Part shown: positions 1 to 6,899 of the stretch, one piece after another
How the letters are laid out: every line of letters starts with the position of its first letter
Position numbering within the stretch: position 1 is the first letter of the stretch
Assembly: GCA_027592485.1 (NCBI GenBank)
Contig: JAQCKL010000071.1
Span: 1 to 12,522 of the forward strand
DNA from: Cyanobacteriota bacterium
GTDB taxonomy: Bacteria; Cyanobacteriota; Cyanobacteriia; Phormidesmidales; Phormidesmidaceae
DNA length: 12,522 bases
Direction: 5' to 3'
Notes under the pieces: model-generated
Told to the model about the DNA's origin: nothing
Seen by the model: the letters and a program-made list of their open reading frames with translations, nothing else
Database searches by the model: none
Position numbers and translations under genes: made by a program

Positions 1-422
1 GAGGCACATTTATTCGCGATCGCATCGCGGACGAAGTTGCCCGCGAACTCGATCAGTTGGGGCAATCCATGGTGGTCTCCCTGCGGCAAACCCTCCTGCA
101 ACGCTTCGGCCAAGCGCTAGATTCCGATCACCCGACCGCGGCCACCCCAGCGCTCACCAGCGATACCTGGGAGCGAGTGACTCGCATTGTAGAAATTTTG
201 AGGCAAACGCAGGGGGTTGATCTGGCCATGGTGGCGCGCATTGCCCCCCCACTGCTGTTTAAGGCCGAGACCCGTGACATGGGGCAACGGATTGCTGGCA
301 ACTTAACGCAACGGGCTCTGGCCCGTTTACTGAGGGACCTGCTGCTCTCAGAGCAGCCGACTCAGGAGAGTCAGGCCAGCCAGGACAGCGATTTGCCTAA
401 GATTTTACCTGCGGCCCGATAG
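1..422 (+). CDS. C-terminal end of a larger protein, possibly an ABC1/UbiB (AarF) family kinase
   Basis: The reading frame is open from base 3 to the TAG at 420-422, so only the last 139 residues are present and the start lies outside the window. An ATG at 57 falls inside this frame but is not a likely start, because the coding sequence continues upstream of it. The visible part is alpha-helical. It begins with GTFIRDRIADEVARELDQLG, which resembles the helix after the kinase core in cyanobacterial ABC1/UbiB proteins (compare 'FLREaLv.Eiv..iDal'). The last 25 residues or so are Gln/Ser-rich and probably disordered. No kinase catalytic motif lies inside the window, so the family call rests on a weak C-terminal resemblance. 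It converges with the HmpF-like gene, ending 58 nt from that gene's stop. Confidence 0.6.
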   Translation, partial: GTFIRDRIADEVARELDQLGQSMVVSLRQTLLQRFGQALDSDHPTAATPALTSDTWERVTRIVEILRQTQGVDLAMVARIAPPLLFKAETRDMGQRIAGNLTQRALARLLRDLLLSEQPTQESQASQDSDLPKILPAAR

Positions 423-480
423 TCGAGCAGCAGGCAAAATCGTCTCTTGGGGAAAAGGCTTGTGGTGGGGCATAGCCTTG

Positions 481-951
481 TTAAGAACCTAAGCCCTCTA
501 GGCGGTCCTGCAATTCTGCCTCCCGCCGTTCCAGTTCGATACGCTCTAACTTGAGGCTTTTTTCCAATTCTTGAATCTCATCTCGCCGAGCTGCCGTTTC
601 CAGGGATCGTCGATCCACTTCTTGACTCTCTAACGTGAGGGACTGCCGCCACTGCTCGGCCCGCTCCACTTCTTGTTCTAGGGTCCGGGGGGTCACCCCC
701 TGGGCCAAAAAGGTGTCTATCAGATCCATCACCCATGGCACCGCATCCTCAGCGGCAATGCCATGTTCATCATTCTCGTCTAGCTTGACCAGAACCAACG
801 CCCCGGCGTGAAAGGTAAGGGGCGCTGCCAGGGTCACGACGCGCTCATCCGCCAGCCTCTCCCACATGTAGTCCTTAATATGGCGGGCGAGTAACCGTAG
901 GGGCACTGTATGGTCAGGCCCAATCGGTTCAACCTTGGCCAGATATTGCAT
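481..951 (-). CDS. Short HmpF-like coiled-coil protein (156 aa)
   Basis: The N-terminus (MQYLAKV), the GALVLVKL segment at residues 50-57 and the stretch around residues 99-115 (EQWRQSLTLESQEVDRR) match my memory of the N-terminal part of HmpF, a cyanobacterial pilus and motility protein. Residues 88-153 are rich in Glu, Arg, Leu and Gln in a heptad-like pattern and should form a coiled coil. HmpF proteins are usually several hundred residues long with a much longer coiled coil, so this is either a short paralogue or an independent small family sharing the N-terminal module. There is no signal peptide or membrane segment, so it is probably cytoplasmic. The ATG at 951 has no strong Shine-Dalgarno sequence. 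It is divergent from sigG across a 269-nt spacer. A role in motility or polarity is inferred from similarity only. Confidence 0.75.
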   Translation of the reverse strand: MQYLAKVEPIGPDHTVPLRLLARHIKDYMWERLADERVVTLAAPLTFHAGALVLVKLDENDEHGIAAEDAVPWVMDLIDTFLAQGVTPRTLEQEVERAEQWRQSLTLESQEVDRRSLETAARRDEIQELEKSLKLERIELERREAELQDRLEGLGS

Positions 952-978
952 CGGTTCTGTAAAGGTGCCTACGGCTTG

Positions 979-984
979 AGTATA
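979..984 (-). promoter_or_regulatory. Candidate -10 box for the HmpF-like gene
   Basis: On the minus strand this reads TATACT, five of six matches to TATAAT, and lies 27 nt upstream of the ATG at 951. Transcription would start near 972 and give a short leader. I could not find a good -35 element at 16-18 nt, so this is a weak candidate. Confidence 0.25.
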
Positions 985-1119
985 ACCCCACTATGCTATG
1001 CATCTTCTTGAGGGATTAGGGCGAATTTTCCTCCCCTAAGGCAACTGTGCCAAAAAACAGAGAGGCACAAGGTCACTACTACAGCCAGGGGTCATTGCAG
1101 TACAACACAATCAGTGCTT

Positions 1120-1175
1120 GTTTCCCAAGGGATAAGTAAGGTTCAGGGACTTACTGATCAGTCGGAATGGGAAAC
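1120..1175 (+). promoter_or_regulatory. Inverted repeats upstream of sigG
   Basis: GTTTCCC at 1120-1126 is complementary to GGGAAAC at 1169-1175. Nested inside are AGTAAG (1135-1140) with CTTACT (1150-1155), and a 10-bp palindrome ACTGATCAGT (1153-1162). Together they could fold the leader of sigG or form a protein-binding site just before the gene. The chosen start codon at 1221 lacks a Shine-Dalgarno sequence, so leader structure could matter for translation. The function is inferred; only the repeats are seen. Confidence 0.35.
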
Positions 1176-1220
1176 CGTCTCTGCTTTCCGTGTGCTGTTG
1201 AAATAGTTGGATCCTTACCC

Positions 1221-1889
1221 ATGAGTCAGTCGTTGTCCGCACTCTGGCCGACCGCTAGCTTGCCCGTTGCTTTGAGGCAGGAACAGCCCTCGCAGCTGTC
1301 AAACTATGACCTCATTGAGCATTGTCAGGTTCAGCATCGTCCCGATAAAGTTGCTTTTTCAGAATTGGTCCGTCGCTATCAGAGCCATGTCGAGCGGTTG
1401 CTCTATCATCTTGCCCCGGACTGGTCTGATCGGGCTGATCTCACCCAAGAGGTGTGGATTCGGGTCTATCGCCACCTCAATCGACTCCAAGATCCAGCTC
1501 GGTTTAAAGGATGGCTGAGTCGGATCACGACTAACCTGTTTTACGACGAGCTCCGCAAACGGAAGCGGTTTAGGTCGCCTTTATCTTTGGATGCGCCGCG
1601 CCAACTGGATGATGGTCAAGTAGATTGGGAATTGCCGGCCACCGAGCCGAGTCCTGTAGAAACGCTGATGACCCAAGAGTTTTATGGTCAACTGCAAAAG
1701 GCGATCGCCGTACTCCCCGAGGCGTTCCGCACCACGATTGTGCTGCGGGAAATCCAAGGACTCAGCTATGAGGAGATCGCTGAGATGACAGGGGTTTCGC
1801 TCGGCACCGTTAAATCTAGAATTGCCCGCGCCCGCCATCGGTTACAAGATGATCTGGCTGGCTACCTCAAGACAGAGTCATTTGCATAA
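1221..1889 (+). CDS. sigG: ECF (group 3) RNA polymerase sigma factor, SigG type
   Basis: This alternative sigma factor should direct RNA polymerase to a stress regulon. From the ATG at 1221 it has 222 residues. Sigma region 2 spans about residues 46-113, with DLTQEVWIRVYR at 73-84 and the 2.4-like segment FKGWLSRITTNLFYDELRKR. An acidic linker follows (about 120-150), then region 4 with the helix-turn-helix LSYEEIAEMTGVSLGTVKSR at 181-200. The N-terminal SNYDLIEHCQ leading into the AFSELVRRYQSHVERLLYHL segment is typical of cyanobacterial SigG. The frame stays open to an ATG at 1167, but I chose 1221 because MSQSLS matches the family's N-terminus and the 18 extra residues look like leader. 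The anti-sigma gene downstream matches the SigG/SapG pair of Nostoc punctiforme, which responds to cell-envelope stress. Confidence 0.9.
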   Translation: MSQSLSALWPTASLPVALRQEQPSQLSNYDLIEHCQVQHRPDKVAFSELVRRYQSHVERLLYHLAPDWSDRADLTQEVWIRVYRHLNRLQDPARFKGWLSRITTNLFYDELRKRKRFRSPLSLDAPRQLDDGQVDWELPATEPSPVETLMTQEFYGQLQKAIAVLPEAFRTTIVLREIQGLSYEEIAEMTGVSLGTVKSRIARARHRLQDDLAGYLKTESFA

Positions 1890-2023
1890 CTCATGACTGG
1901 TTTGGTAGTAGCCGCTCAAAAACTTATCACTTCGGTCCCCCCACTTCCCTAAAGTTCCGAGTATGATCGGATTCGACTTGTAAAGCGTCAGCGTTACTGT
2001 TGAGACCAGACTGGCTATCGACA

Positions 2024-2079
2024 ATCTCACCGGGCCCAGCGTTTAGAGATTCATCTAGACGAAAAGTATTAGGTGAGAT
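2024..2079 (+). promoter_or_regulatory. Nested inverted repeats in the sigG/anti-sigma spacer
   Basis: ATCTCACC at 2024-2031 is perfectly complementary to GGTGAGAT at 2072-2079. Inside this pair, GTTTAGA (2041-2047) pairs with TCTAGAC (2054-2060) with one G-U wobble and a 6-nt loop. The nested stems sit in the middle of the 280-nt spacer and could set the relative output of the sigma and anti-sigma genes, by processing, attenuation or RNA stability. No U-tract follows, so a simple intrinsic terminator is unlikely. Confidence 0.35.
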
Positions 2080-2169
2080 CATTGCTAACTTTTGGGAAGC
2101 ATGGTTAGCCCATGGGGTCTCTTACGATCGATCCCCTGAGCTCCCTGCAACTGGGACATTGATTCTGAT

Positions 2170-2790
2170 ATGAGTTCACATCATCAATCTGATTTCGATG
2201 TAAGCGATCGCCAAAATTCGGCAGATTGCCCTCCTCTCCTTAAAGAGGACCTCAATCATGGCGCTTGTGATCTGGATGTCATTAAGCGCGATCGCTTTGA
2301 GTTGCTCAGTGCCTACTTGGACGGAGAAGTTTCTCCTAGTGAGCACCGTTTGGTCAGTACGTGGTTGACCAGTGATCCAGAGACCCAATGCTTGTACCGG
2401 CGTTTGTTGTACTTGCGTCAGGGATTTCAAGCACTGCCCCAACCCTCTGTCTCGCGGCAAACTCCAGAGGCTGTCACAGAGCAAGTCTACAACCGTCTTA
2501 ATCAAGGGGTGCAGCGCACCTGTATGGCTAGCTTTGCGGCAATTGCTTTAGCCGTATTTGGCGTCTTCTCGGGCACCCTTAGCCACCGTTTGTTGGGCAC
2601 TGAAACCCTACAAGTGGGTACCCCCTCGATGGGTGAAACGGCTATGGATACAACGGCTCTAGAGGTTGGTGCTAAGGGGATTGAAGCACCTATGCCCTCA
2701 GTTACAGTTGCCGCAGAGCCTCGTATGGAAACGTTGGTAGAACAAATGTACAACCAACCTAAGCCAACAGGTGTGGAGTCTGAACTGTAG
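2170..2790 (+). CDS. Membrane-anchored anti-sigma factor, probable SigG antagonist
   Basis: Predicted to hold the upstream ECF sigma factor inactive at the inner membrane until an envelope signal arrives. The cytoplasmic anti-sigma domain is about residues 42-90 (FELLSAYLDGEVSPSEHRLV), the usual opening of this fold. One membrane helix is visible at about 118-136 (CMASFAAIALAVFGVFSGT), so the remaining 70 or so residues should lie in the periplasm. They are Thr/Ala/Glu-rich with no recognisable domain. The zinc motif Hx3Cx2C of ZAS anti-sigma factors is absent: H59 has no cysteines at the right spacing and C74 is alone. It therefore belongs to the zinc-less class and should not be a simple thiol redox sensor. 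Position and layout match SapG of Nostoc punctiforme. It starts 280 nt after sigG, unusually far for such a pair. Confidence 0.82.
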   Translation: MSSHHQSDFDVSDRQNSADCPPLLKEDLNHGACDLDVIKRDRFELLSAYLDGEVSPSEHRLVSTWLTSDPETQCLYRRLLYLRQGFQALPQPSVSRQTPEAVTEQVYNRLNQGVQRTCMASFAAIALAVFGVFSGTLSHRLLGTETLQVGTPSMGETAMDTTALEVGAKGIEAPMPSVTVAAEPRMETLVEQMYNQPKPTGVESEL

Positions 2791-2879
2791 TGGATGTCGC
2801 TCAATGGCGGGTGGCGAATTCCCATAGCAGTCGCCAGTCCGCTTAGGGATTCGCGGCCCAATAGCATCCCGTTTATCAT

Positions 2880-2930
2880 GCGCACTGACCATAGGGATTG
2901 GGCAATGCCCAATCCCTATGGTCAGTGCGC
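2880..2930. terminator. Perfect 51-bp palindrome, probable bidirectional terminator
   Basis: The arms at 2880-2904 and 2906-2930 are perfect 25-bp inverted repeats around a single A at 2905. As RNA this gives a 24-bp stem with a 3-nt loop. It lies 89 nt after the anti-sigma stop and 123 nt after the hydrolase stop, between convergent genes, where a two-way terminator would be expected. The plus strand continues TATTTTCC, a weak T-rich tail; the minus strand has none. The stem is longer than most intrinsic terminators, so it could instead be a repeat element or an RNase III target. Confidence 0.6.
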
Positions 2931-3053
2931 TATTTTCCAGCAGATCCCTTAGGACAAGATTGCGAACCCCTTGGCCTGGACCGACAACCCCAGATAGAAA
3001 CTCCCCATCCTCAGAAAAGTGGTCAAAGCGATACCGGGTGGTGACTCCGTTTA

Positions 3054-4742
3054 TTACATTGATTCCATCGCTCGATTCATCACCGGCAAGGGCGGTACAA
3101 CCGGTACATCAATGACAGAGTTTGCCTCCTTGCCAGCCTTGATGACAAGGGTAATGATTTTGGCATCCATCAAGCTATTCTGCCCCCCCCCATGACCCGT
3201 GCCAGGGTTCATCGCGTAGGCAGGGAAACAAGCCGCACTGATACTCAGCCTTAACGCCTGTCCTTCAGCCAGACAAAAACAAGTGGGTTGTAAGGGGAGT
3301 TGATAGGCTGATTCCCCATCGACGGTCTCGAAGCGGCCATATCCCTGACAGAGGGGATAGATTGTCCCCCCTGGAAACACCTCTGACAGGGTCACAAACA
3401 GGTCAAAGCTGGGCCTATCGACCTCAGCGGTGAGGGTCACCGTTATTTCTCCTGCGATCGCCAGCGGAGTCGTTAACGGTGCGGTGGTGTAGGTCAGCAC
3501 ATCGCTGCGCCCATCAATGCTGGCCCGGTCAAATACCCCAGCCGGAATCGCTGCATGGCCCCCCAGAGCAGGGACTGGACGCCAAGGGTCATGGACAATC
3601 GTATCGTCGGTCAGGGGCGGTCCCAGGGCTGCACTGTCCTCGTCCATAGACACTAACGTGCCGTCCCCCTGACGAATGCTGGCTAGACCGCTGCTAGCCA
3701 AGCACCATTGCTGCCGCTGGGCCTCAGGCCACCCTTTAAACTGTCGCCAGCGATTAGTCCCCATTTCAAACCATGAGATCCCTGACAGGGCCTCATCTAA
3801 GGGATGTCCTTTCAAGGTGTGATCAAACCAACGCACCTGCAGACGATCGATCGGGCTCTCTGCTTGGGAGCCAAAGTCGCGGTTGCCCACCCTGCAATCC
3901 CAGGGAATATGACTCCAAGGGCCAACCCAAAACGGTTGGGGGCAATGACTGCGGGCGGCCATTTCTTTGTACAGGCGGATATCCCCACGGAGATAAGGGT
4001 CAAACCATCCTCCGATATGCAGCATGGGCAAATCGACTTGGCTCAGGTCTGGGGTAATTTTTTCCCAATAGGCATCGGTTTGGGGATGGGCCAGCCATTG
4101 GTGAAAGAAGGAATCGAGGCCATAACGGGCCAAAACCTGGGGGCAGACCATGGTCGGATTCTGAAACAGGGGCTGCCTAGCGGCTTCGTATAGGGCGGTA
4201 TAGGCTTGAAGATCCCCCTGTAGCCGCGCCGTTTCAGCCGCCAACTGGATCGCCCACCCGGCTCCGGCCTGAAGCAACAAGGCTCCGTTTTCATAGGCCC
4301 AATCAGCGTAGGGATGATATCCCACCATGGCTGGGGCGATCGCCACTAAAGCATCAGGTTTAGCTTGGGCGGCGTAGAGTTGGGTCATGCCTTGATAAGA
4401 GAACCCATACATCCCCACCCGACCGTTGCTGCCAGGCAATTGGGCCGCCCAATTAACGGTTTCTAAACCATCCCTAACTTCAGATTCAAATACATGAAAG
4501 TCCCCTTGTGAGGTGCCTCGGCCCCTCACATCTTGAATAACCACCATATAGCCCTGGGCCGCATACCAGGTGGGGTGGGCATAGACGACAGTGGAGGCGA
4601 TCTCGCGTCCATAGGGCTGACGCATCAGCAAAACTGGGAACGGCCCTGCTCCGCTTGGGACATACACATCTGCCTCTAACCTGACCCCATCTTGGGTCAC
4701 CATAGCGCCCAAATATTTCGTGCCCTGAAATTGCAACGCCAT
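3054..4742 (-). CDS. CocE/NonD family serine hydrolase (X-Pro dipeptidyl-peptidase fold)
   Basis: An alpha/beta hydrolase of the family containing cocaine esterase CocE, glutaryl-7-ACA acylase and Xaa-Pro dipeptidyl-peptidases; it should hydrolyse an ester or amide of unknown identity. The 562 residues show the full domain order. The N-terminal core has the nucleophile motif GFSYQG with Ser115, preceded by RGRGTSQG at 73-80. The expected oxyanion Tyr is present (RQPYGRE, Tyr44). Catalytic Asp248 is in GGWFDPY and His278 in GPWSHIP. The C-terminal third (about 390-540) is the jelly-roll domain of the family. There is no signal peptide, so it is probably cytoplasmic. It starts 56 nt after the cupin gene on the same strand, consistent with a two-gene operon. 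The natural substrate cannot be told from sequence. Confidence 0.9.
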   Translation of the reverse strand: MALQFQGTKYLGAMVTQDGVRLEADVYVPSGAGPFPVLLMRQPYGREIASTVVYAHPTWYAAQGYMVVIQDVRGRGTSQGDFHVFESEVRDGLETVNWAAQLPGSNGRVGMYGFSYQGMTQLYAAQAKPDALVAIAPAMVGYHPYADWAYENGALLLQAGAGWAIQLAAETARLQGDLQAYTALYEAARQPLFQNPTMVCPQVLARYGLDSFFHQWLAHPQTDAYWEKITPDLSQVDLPMLHIGGWFDPYLRGDIRLYKEMAARSHCPQPFWVGPWSHIPWDCRVGNRDFGSQAESPIDRLQVRWFDHTLKGHPLDEALSGISWFEMGTNRWRQFKGWPEAQRQQWCLASSGLASIRQGDGTLVSMDEDSAALGPPLTDDTIVHDPWRPVPALGGHAAIPAGVFDRASIDGRSDVLTYTTAPLTTPLAIAGEITVTLTAEVDRPSFDLFVTLSEVFPGGTIYPLCQGYGRFETVDGESAYQLPLQPTCFCLAEGQALRLSISAACFPAYAMNPGTGHGGGQNSLMDAKIITLVIKAGKEANSVIDVPVVPPLPVMNRAMESM

Positions 4743-4798
4743 GCCTCTAGGTTGTCTTCACCGATGATTCATTGTCTTGAAGGCTGGATAGAAACCGA

Positions 4799-5266
4799 TC
4801 AGCTTGCCCGATCAGTCCGTCGCAATACCGCCAGATCCTCCGCATCCAATTCGACCGGTGTTCCACCCCGAATCAACTCGGCAAAGTCTTCGTTGGGCAC
4901 CATGATGCTCAGCGCATAGAGGCGATCGCTCCCCGTATTCTCAATCACATGAATCCCATTCGGGGGAACTAAAATGCTGTCCCCAGCCTGAATGGCCACT
5001 GTTTTGCCATCGCAAATCGCCCGCCCTTGACCTTTGAGGATGAAAAACATCTCTACCGCAATTTGGTGACGGTTGGGTGGCGTCTTGCCCCCCTGATCAA
5101 AAATCTCAACACAGTAGGTCAAGGACATATTGGCCACGGTAGGATCAAACACCAAGGCTAGACGGTTGGTGTCCTGAGGGCTGATCCGGAAAGCCTGGTA
5201 ATCAAGGGGAGATTTAATGACAGGAACAACACAGCTTGTCGGCAAGGCGCAGCTGGTAGGGGACAT
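4799..5266 (-). CDS. Small single-domain cupin protein
   Basis: A 155-residue single cupin with both motifs. Motif 1 (about 60-79) is GGKTPPNRHQIAVEMFFILKG, where the expected HxH...E ligands appear as N65, H67 and E72, so the first His seems replaced by Asn. Motif 2 is GDSILVPPNGIHVIEN with H106 (95-110). Three or four metal ligands are therefore plausible, but the reaction is unknown. I chose the ATG at 5266 because the cupin fold begins soon after it (VIKSPLDYQAFRISP). In-frame ATGs at 5302 and 5311 would add up to 15 residues; a TTG at 5350 is unlikely. No clear Shine-Dalgarno sequence helps to decide. It lies 56 nt upstream of the CocE-type hydrolase on the same strand and may act on the same small molecule. 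Confidence 0.8.
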   Translation of the reverse strand: MSPTSCALPTSCVVPVIKSPLDYQAFRISPQDTNRLALVFDPTVANMSLTYCVEIFDQGGKTPPNRHQIAVEMFFILKGQGRAICDGKTVAIQAGDSILVPPNGIHVIENTGSDRLYALSIMVPNEDFAELIRGGTPVELDAEDLAVLRRTDRAS

Positions 5267-5687
5267 AGTTTTAAACTCAGAAAGAATTGAGGCGATCGCC
5301 ATTCCCTTCATAACAAAGTGCCCCCCACCTAACGGTGAGCCCTGCAACAATCTGTGATTCCTACCGTCCTAACACTCTATCCCCGTCGGCAAAATGGGCA
5401 TTCTGGACTCAGCCACAGTCTTTAGTAGGGGACAACACTTCATTAAGATTAAAGTTCCGCTCCTCAAGAGATGGATACAAGAGGAAAGGGTCTGACATAA
5501 CCCAGTAGCGATCCAACCGTTATCGTGCAAACACATCAGTCATGCCTAAACGGATTTTTGTTGGAGAGGAGAAGGACTCGACCCAGGGACAACAACGACC
5601 GATGATGTGCCTCGCTACAGTATTGGAGCCTCTCAGCCCCAGCGCAAAAGTGCCAGGCCAAATAGATTTGGATTTAATTCCTACGGT
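5267..5687. other. Divergent intergenic region between the cupin and receiver-PP2C genes
   Basis: This 421-nt spacer should hold the promoters of both divergent genes. It contains a HIP1 octamer (5292-5299), alternative cupin starts and a candidate 49-codon ORF (5542-5691). An in-frame GTG at 5607 could extend the phosphatase by 27 residues. I found no pair of -35 and -10 elements good enough to name. Confidence 0.5.
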
Positions 5688-5691
5688 ATGA
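5542..5691 (+). CDS. Candidate 49-aa small ORF coupled to the PP2C gene
   Basis: ATG at 5542 starts 49 codons (MPKRIFVGEEKDSTQGQ...IDLDLIPTV) ending in a TGA at 5689-5691. That stop overlaps the preferred start of the phosphatase in the sequence GTATGA, a classic arrangement for translational coupling. The PP2C start has no Shine-Dalgarno sequence of its own, which makes coupling attractive. Against it, I do not recognise the protein, its composition is unremarkable, and no Shine-Dalgarno sequence precedes its own ATG. It could be a leader peptide or chance. Confidence 0.3.
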   Translation: MPKRIFVGEEKDSTQGQQRPMMCLATVLEPLSPSAKVPGQIDLDLIPTV

Positions 5692-6821
5692 AACAGATTC
5701 TTGTCATTGAATCAGAACCGGCATCGCGTCAGTTTTTACAACGCGTTCTGGCTGACGAAGGTTACGAGGTCACCTTGGTTGATGATGGCACCACCGCCCT
5801 AGAAACCATCAAGACCCTCCACCCTGCCATGGTGATTTGTGATTGGGATTTGCCAGGCATAACCAGCAGTAGGACCGTCTGCCAGGAGATCAAGGCGCAT
5901 CCTATTCTGTCTACCCCCTTCTGTCTGATGCTGATGGTCCCTGGAGAGGCCGCTGAGCGGGTACAAGCTCTGGAAATGGGTGCAGATGACTTGCTCTCAA
6001 AACCAATCGATTTGGCTGAATTAAAAGCCCGAGTGAGGGCTGGTGTCCGCATGTGGCAGCTGACTCAAGATCTCCATGAGCAGAAACAACTCTTAGAAGC
6101 GGAACTGTTCGAAGCCGAAACCTATGTGCGATCGCTCTTGCCACGGGATTTAAACGGTAAGGTCACCATCCAATCCCGGTTTATTCCGTCACGTCTATTA
6201 GGGGGAGACTGCTACGACTATTACTGGCTAGACCCAGATTACCTAGCCCTTTATCTATTAGATGTTTCCGGCCATGGCTTGGGATCAGCCCTCCTCTCGA
6301 CATCAGTATTGAACTTACTACGATCCCAATCTCTACCCGATGTTAATTTTTATCGTCCTGAAAGGGTAATCAAAGCCCTCAATGAAACCTTTCAGATGAC
6401 CGATCAAAATGAAAAATATTTCACTATTTGGTACGGCGTCTATAACCAGGCCAATCGGCAACTCCTCTATACCAGTGCCGGCCACCCTCCCGGCATTATT
6501 GTGTCTCGGGATGAAGCCGGCGTTGTGACCACAACCCGTTTGCGGGCCTCAGGTATGCCCGTAGGGATGCTACCCGATGTGCAATACCAATGGCAGCGCT
6601 GCCACGTGCCTCCGAACAGCCGCCTTTACCTCTTTAGTGATGGCATTTACGAAATCATGCAGGCTGATCAAACCATCATGGGGTTGGATGATTTCGTCGA
6701 TATTTTGGCAGCCGTACAGCCGCACCAAAACATTGACGATATCCTCAATGAAGTGAAGAGCCGTAATCAGCACCAACCCTTTACGGATGATCTATCCCTA
6801 CTGGAAATTGATCTTGCGTAA
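5688..6821 (+). CDS. Response regulator with PP2C (SpoIIE/RsbU-type) Ser/Thr phosphatase output
   Basis: A 377-residue two-domain phosphatase that should dephosphorylate a STAS anti-anti-sigma protein. The receiver spans about residues 1-120: acidic E8/E10, phospho-acceptor D52 (ICDWDLPG) and K105 (SKPID). The usual Thr/Ser after beta-4 appears to be Met or Val (LMLMVPGE), so signalling may be modified. A helical linker follows (about 123-150). The PP2C domain spans 155-376 with metal-binding GGD (D174), DVSGHG (192-197), SAGHPPG (263-269), FSDGIYE (D318) and TDDLSL (366-371), all intact. The start at 5688 fits the receiver's first strand (MKQILVIE); a GTG at 5607 would add 27 unrelated residues. 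It is convergent with a STAS gene 78 nt away, its likely substrate. No histidine kinase is next to it. Confidence 0.92.
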   Translation: MKQILVIESEPASRQFLQRVLADEGYEVTLVDDGTTALETIKTLHPAMVICDWDLPGITSSRTVCQEIKAHPILSTPFCLMLMVPGEAAERVQALEMGADDLLSKPIDLAELKARVRAGVRMWQLTQDLHEQKQLLEAELFEAETYVRSLLPRDLNGKVTIQSRFIPSRLLGGDCYDYYWLDPDYLALYLLDVSGHGLGSALLSTSVLNLLRSQSLPDVNFYRPERVIKALNETFQMTDQNEKYFTIWYGVYNQANRQLLYTSAGHPPGIIVSRDEAGVVTTTRLRASGMPVGMLPDVQYQWQRCHVPPNSRLYLFSDGIYEIMQADQTIMGLDDFVDILAAVQPHQNIDDILNEVKSRNQHQPFTDDLSLLEIDLA

Positions 6822-6829
6822 TGTCATTC

Positions 6830-6865
6830 CGGTCCCAGTGATTGATCGCCCAAAGCCTGGGACCG
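6830..6865. terminator. Hairpin between convergent PP2C and STAS genes
   Basis: CGGTCCCAG (6830-6838) and CTGGGACCG (6857-6865) are perfect 9-bp arms with an 18-nt loop, 8 nt after the phosphatase stop and 34 nt after the STAS stop. The location between convergent stops suggests a shared terminator. The tail TTATGAT is only weakly T-rich. Confidence 0.5.
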
Positions 6866-6899
6866 TTATGATATGAGGTGTCCGTGAAGTGGCTGTCAC

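Noticed and set aside
455..479. AAGGCT/AGCCTT stem between the first two genes as a terminator
   Set aside because: Only 6 bp with a 13-nt loop and no T-tract; too weak to call.
1167..1220. Upstream ATG extending the ECF sigma factor by 18 residues
   Set aside because: The added residues (MGNRLCFPCAVEIVGSLP) do not look like the SigG N-terminus, and the extension overlaps the inverted repeats of the leader.
2918..3115. 65-aa plus-strand ORF
   Set aside because: It starts inside the palindrome, is very Ser/Pro/Arg-rich, and overlaps the hydrolase 3' end; it looks like a shadow frame.
5431..5458. ECF-type promoter upstream of the cupin: GGAACTT with GTC 18 nt away on the minus strand
   Set aside because: It resembles the E. 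coli sigma-E pattern, but the SigG consensus is not known to me and the -10 match is only three bases.
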